From: DAIDKA01 sp049792815
GTDB lineage: Bacteria > Pseudomonadota > Gammaproteobacteria > Steroidobacterales > Steroidobacteraceae
Direction of reading: 5' to 3'
NCBI GenBank assembly: GCA_049792815.1
Contig: JBARBG010000060.1
Location: forward strand, 1-6,927
Length of the DNA: 6,927 bases
In this document: one piece after another, positions 5,340-6,927 of the stretch
How the letters are laid out: each line of letters opens with the position of its first letter
How positions within the stretch are numbered: the first letter of the stretch is position 1
The notes under the pieces: model-generated
Databases searched by the model: none
What the model was told of the DNA's origin: nothing
What the model saw: the letters and a program-made list of their open reading frames with translations, nothing else
Position numbers and translations under genes: made by a program

Positions 5340-6927
5340 ATGCGCCTGCCAGGGGGAAAGACGGGCGCACTGTGGGCCGGGCTGGCGGTGGCGCTGGGGC
5401 TGGTCTGCGGTGGTTTTGCCCAGGCTGCCGATGACTCGCTGGCGGCATTGGTGCGGGCCAAGGATCACGACGGCGCGGTCGCGCTGCTGGGCAAGGGCGC
5501 CGACGGCAAAGCGCGGGAAGTGGATGGCACCACGGCCCTGATGTGGGCCTGCTACAACGGCGACGCCGATCTGGTGGAGCGGTTGCTGAAGGCCGGCGCC
5601 GATGTCGCGGCGGTCAATGACTACGGTGCCTCGGCCCTGCAGGTGGCCGCGGTGGTCGCCGACACGCGCATCATCAAGGACCTGCTCAAGGCCGGCGCGA
5701 ATGCGGATTCGCCCACTCCGGAAGGCCAGACCGCCCTGATGGTGGTGGCGCGTTCAGGCAACGTGGAGTCCGCGAAGCTGCTGCTGGATGCGGGCGCGAC
5801 GGTGGATGCCCGCGAGCAGTGGGGCGACCAGAGCGCGCTCATGTGGGCGGCTGCCGAAGCGCAGCCGCAGATGATCAAGCTGCTGCTCGATCATCACGCC
5901 GATGTCAATGCGCACGGCGCCATCCGCGACTGGCAGCGACGGGTGACCGCCGAGGGCCGTCCCAAGAACGAGAACCACGGCGGCTTCACGCCGCTGATCT
6001 ATGCCGCCCGCATCGGCTGCATCGAGTGCGCGAAGGCGCTGCTCAAGGGCCATGCCGACATCAATCTGCCGGACCCTGATGGCGAGACCGCGCTGCTGCT
6101 GTCGATCATCAACATGCATTTTGATTTCGCGTCCTACCTGATCGGGGCGGGCGCCGATGTCAATCGCTGGGACTTCTACGGCCAGACGCCGCTGTACGCG
6201 ACCATTGACATGGCGACGCTGCCCACCGGCGGCCGGCCCGATCTGCCCTCCGCCGACAAGACCACGCCGCTGCAGGTTGCCGAGCAGCTGTTGAAGGCCG
6301 GAGCCAATGTCAATGCGCAGCTGAAACTGCGGCCCCCGTATCGCAATGGCGTCTTTGACCGCGGTGGCGACCAGGTGTTGTCCACGGGCGCCACGGCGCT
6401 GCTGGCGGCGGCGAAGTCGGGCAACAACGATGCGGTACGACTGCTGCTGAGGTTTCACCCGCTCGTGGATCTGCCCAACGCCGAGGGTGTTACGCCGCTG
6501 ATGGCCGCGGCCGGCATGGGCCACGGGTTCAATCCCACGCGCGGCCGGTACAAGACTGACGACCAGGCGCTGACGGGCGTGAAGCTGCTGCAGGCCGCCG
6601 GTGCGAAGATTGATGGCTCGGCCCGGGATGGCCTGACTGCGCTGCACGCGGCTGCCACCCATGGCTGGGACGGCACCGTGAAAGTGCTGGTGGCCGACGG
6701 AGCGCCGCTGCAGCCCACCGACCGGCTGGGACTGCGGCCCATCGACTATGCGGCGGGCCGCCAGCCGCGGGCCTTCCTCGAGCCCGAGCATGTGCCGAAT
6801 GATTCAACCGTGAAACTGCTCACCGACGATATCGTCGCGGCGACGGGCCAGAAGCCGCTGGTATTCGCCGGCAACCTCAACCGTTCCACCCAGGGCACCG
6901 GAGGCGCCGGCGGCACCTCGCTGCGGC
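5340..6927 (+). CDS. Exported ankyrin-repeat protein, 3' truncated by the window edge
   Basis: The frame from the ATG at 5340 stays open to base 6927, giving 529 visible residues and no stop. The N-terminus is a Sec signal peptide (short basic start, hydrophobic run of about 10-25, cleavage near AQA at 27-29), so this ankyrin protein acts outside the cytoplasm. About 11-12 ankyrin units of roughly 33 residues follow, recognisable by TALMWA/TPLIYAA helices and LLxxGADVN turns (LLKAGADV, LLDHHADVN, LIGAGADVN, LLKAGANVN). Non-repeat insertions interrupt them at about 193-215, 290-309, 327-350 and 393-413. A CxxC pair (C227, C230) lies in one repeat without a following His, so it is not a heme site. 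The visible end (about 500-529) turns Gly/Thr-rich, which suggests repeats give way to a linker or another domain. Ankyrin repeats normally bind proteins. As third gene of the operon, a scaffold role for the cytochrome-like and DUF1552 proteins is a reasonable inference. Confidence 0.9.
   Translation, partial: MRLPGGKTGALWAGLAVALGLVCGGFAQAADDSLAALVRAKDHDGAVALLGKGADGKAREVDGTTALMWACYNGDADLVERLLKAGADVAAVNDYGASALQVAAVVADTRIIKDLLKAGANADSPTPEGQTALMVVARSGNVESAKLLLDAGATVDAREQWGDQSALMWAAAEAQPQMIKLLLDHHADVNAHGAIRDWQRRVTAEGRPKNENHGGFTPLIYAARIGCIECAKALLKGHADINLPDPDGETALLLSIINMHFDFASYLIGAGADVNRWDFYGQTPLYATIDMATLPTGGRPDLPSADKTTPLQVAEQLLKAGANVNAQLKLRPPYRNGVFDRGGDQVLSTGATALLAAAKSGNNDAVRLLLRFHPLVDLPNAEGVTPLMAAAGMGHGFNPTRGRYKTDDQALTGVKLLQAAGAKIDGSARDGLTALHAAATHGWDGTVKVLVADGAPLQPTDRLGLRPIDYAAGRQPRAFLEPEHVPNDSTVKLLTDDIVAATGQKPLVFAGNLNRSTQGTGGAGGTSLR
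5430..6778 (+). repeat. Ankyrin repeat region (about 11-12 units of roughly 99 bp)
   Basis: Coding-level repeats recur about every 33 codons, broken by four insertions. DNA similarity is mostly lost except at the turn motif: GCCGATGTCAAT occurs near 5898 and 6151, and a one-base variant GCCAATGTCAAT near 6303. This divergence points to an old repeat array rather than recent slippage duplication. Confidence 0.8.

Noticed and set aside
3959..5461. 500-codon minus-strand frame opposite the DUF1552 gene
   Set aside because: Its composition is that of a shadow frame, and it spans the operon junctions. The DUF1552 and ankyrin frames are far better supported.
6018..6029. CxxC in the ankyrin protein as a third heme site
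   Set aside because: The residue after the second Cys is Ala, not His, so it is not a c-type heme motif.
1..6927. CRISPR arrays, tRNA/rRNA genes, insertion sequences, phage or toxin-antitoxin genes
   Set aside because: None was seen on reading both strands. There are no short regularly spaced DNA repeats, transposase motifs or flanking terminal repeats.

Overview
The window is GC-rich, densely coding bacterial DNA. It has Shine-Dalgarno-led genes, Tat and Sec signal peptides and periplasmic c-type cytochrome motifs, and reads like the chromosome of a Gram-negative bacterium. A high-GC proteobacterium, for example a Steroidobacter/Nevskia-type gammaproteobacterium, is my best guess from gene content. 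The DUF1592/DUF1552 families are also abundant in Planctomycetes, Verrucomicrobia and Acidobacteria, so the taxon is not settled by the sequence.

Layout. Bases 1-359 (+) are the 3' end of a PbpG-like D-alanyl-D-alanine endopeptidase gene. It converges, with no intergenic space, on a minus-strand gene (360-1286) for a Tat-exported metallo-beta-lactamase-fold protein with substituted second-metal-site positions. A 252-bp intergenic region (1287-1538) separates that gene from a divergent plus-strand operon. This region holds two perfect palindromes and an AT-rich -10-like core. The operon contains: (1) an 822-residue exported cytochrome-like protein with the PSCyt1/DUF1587-DUF1595-DUF1592-DUF1588-DUF1585 architecture and two CxxCH motifs (1539-4007); (2) a 437-residue Tat-exported DUF1552 protein (4022-5335); and (3) an exported ankyrin-repeat protein that begins at 5340 and is still open at the window edge. 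The gaps of 14 and 4 bp, the strong Shine-Dalgarno for gene 2 and the Shine-Dalgarno for gene 3 inside gene 2 all indicate one co-transcribed unit.

Working picture (inference). All three operon products, and the divergent MBL protein, carry export signals, so this looks like an envelope/periplasmic system. It would combine a heme-bearing multidomain protein with an internal beta-sandwich-like insert, a DUF1552 protein that probably folds, perhaps with a metal, in the cytoplasm before Tat export, and an ankyrin scaffold that could hold the parts together. The biochemical role of DUF1592/DUF1552 pairs is, to my knowledge, not established. This operon is therefore the most likely poorly described system here. 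No RNA genes, CRISPR arrays, insertion sequences or phage features were seen.
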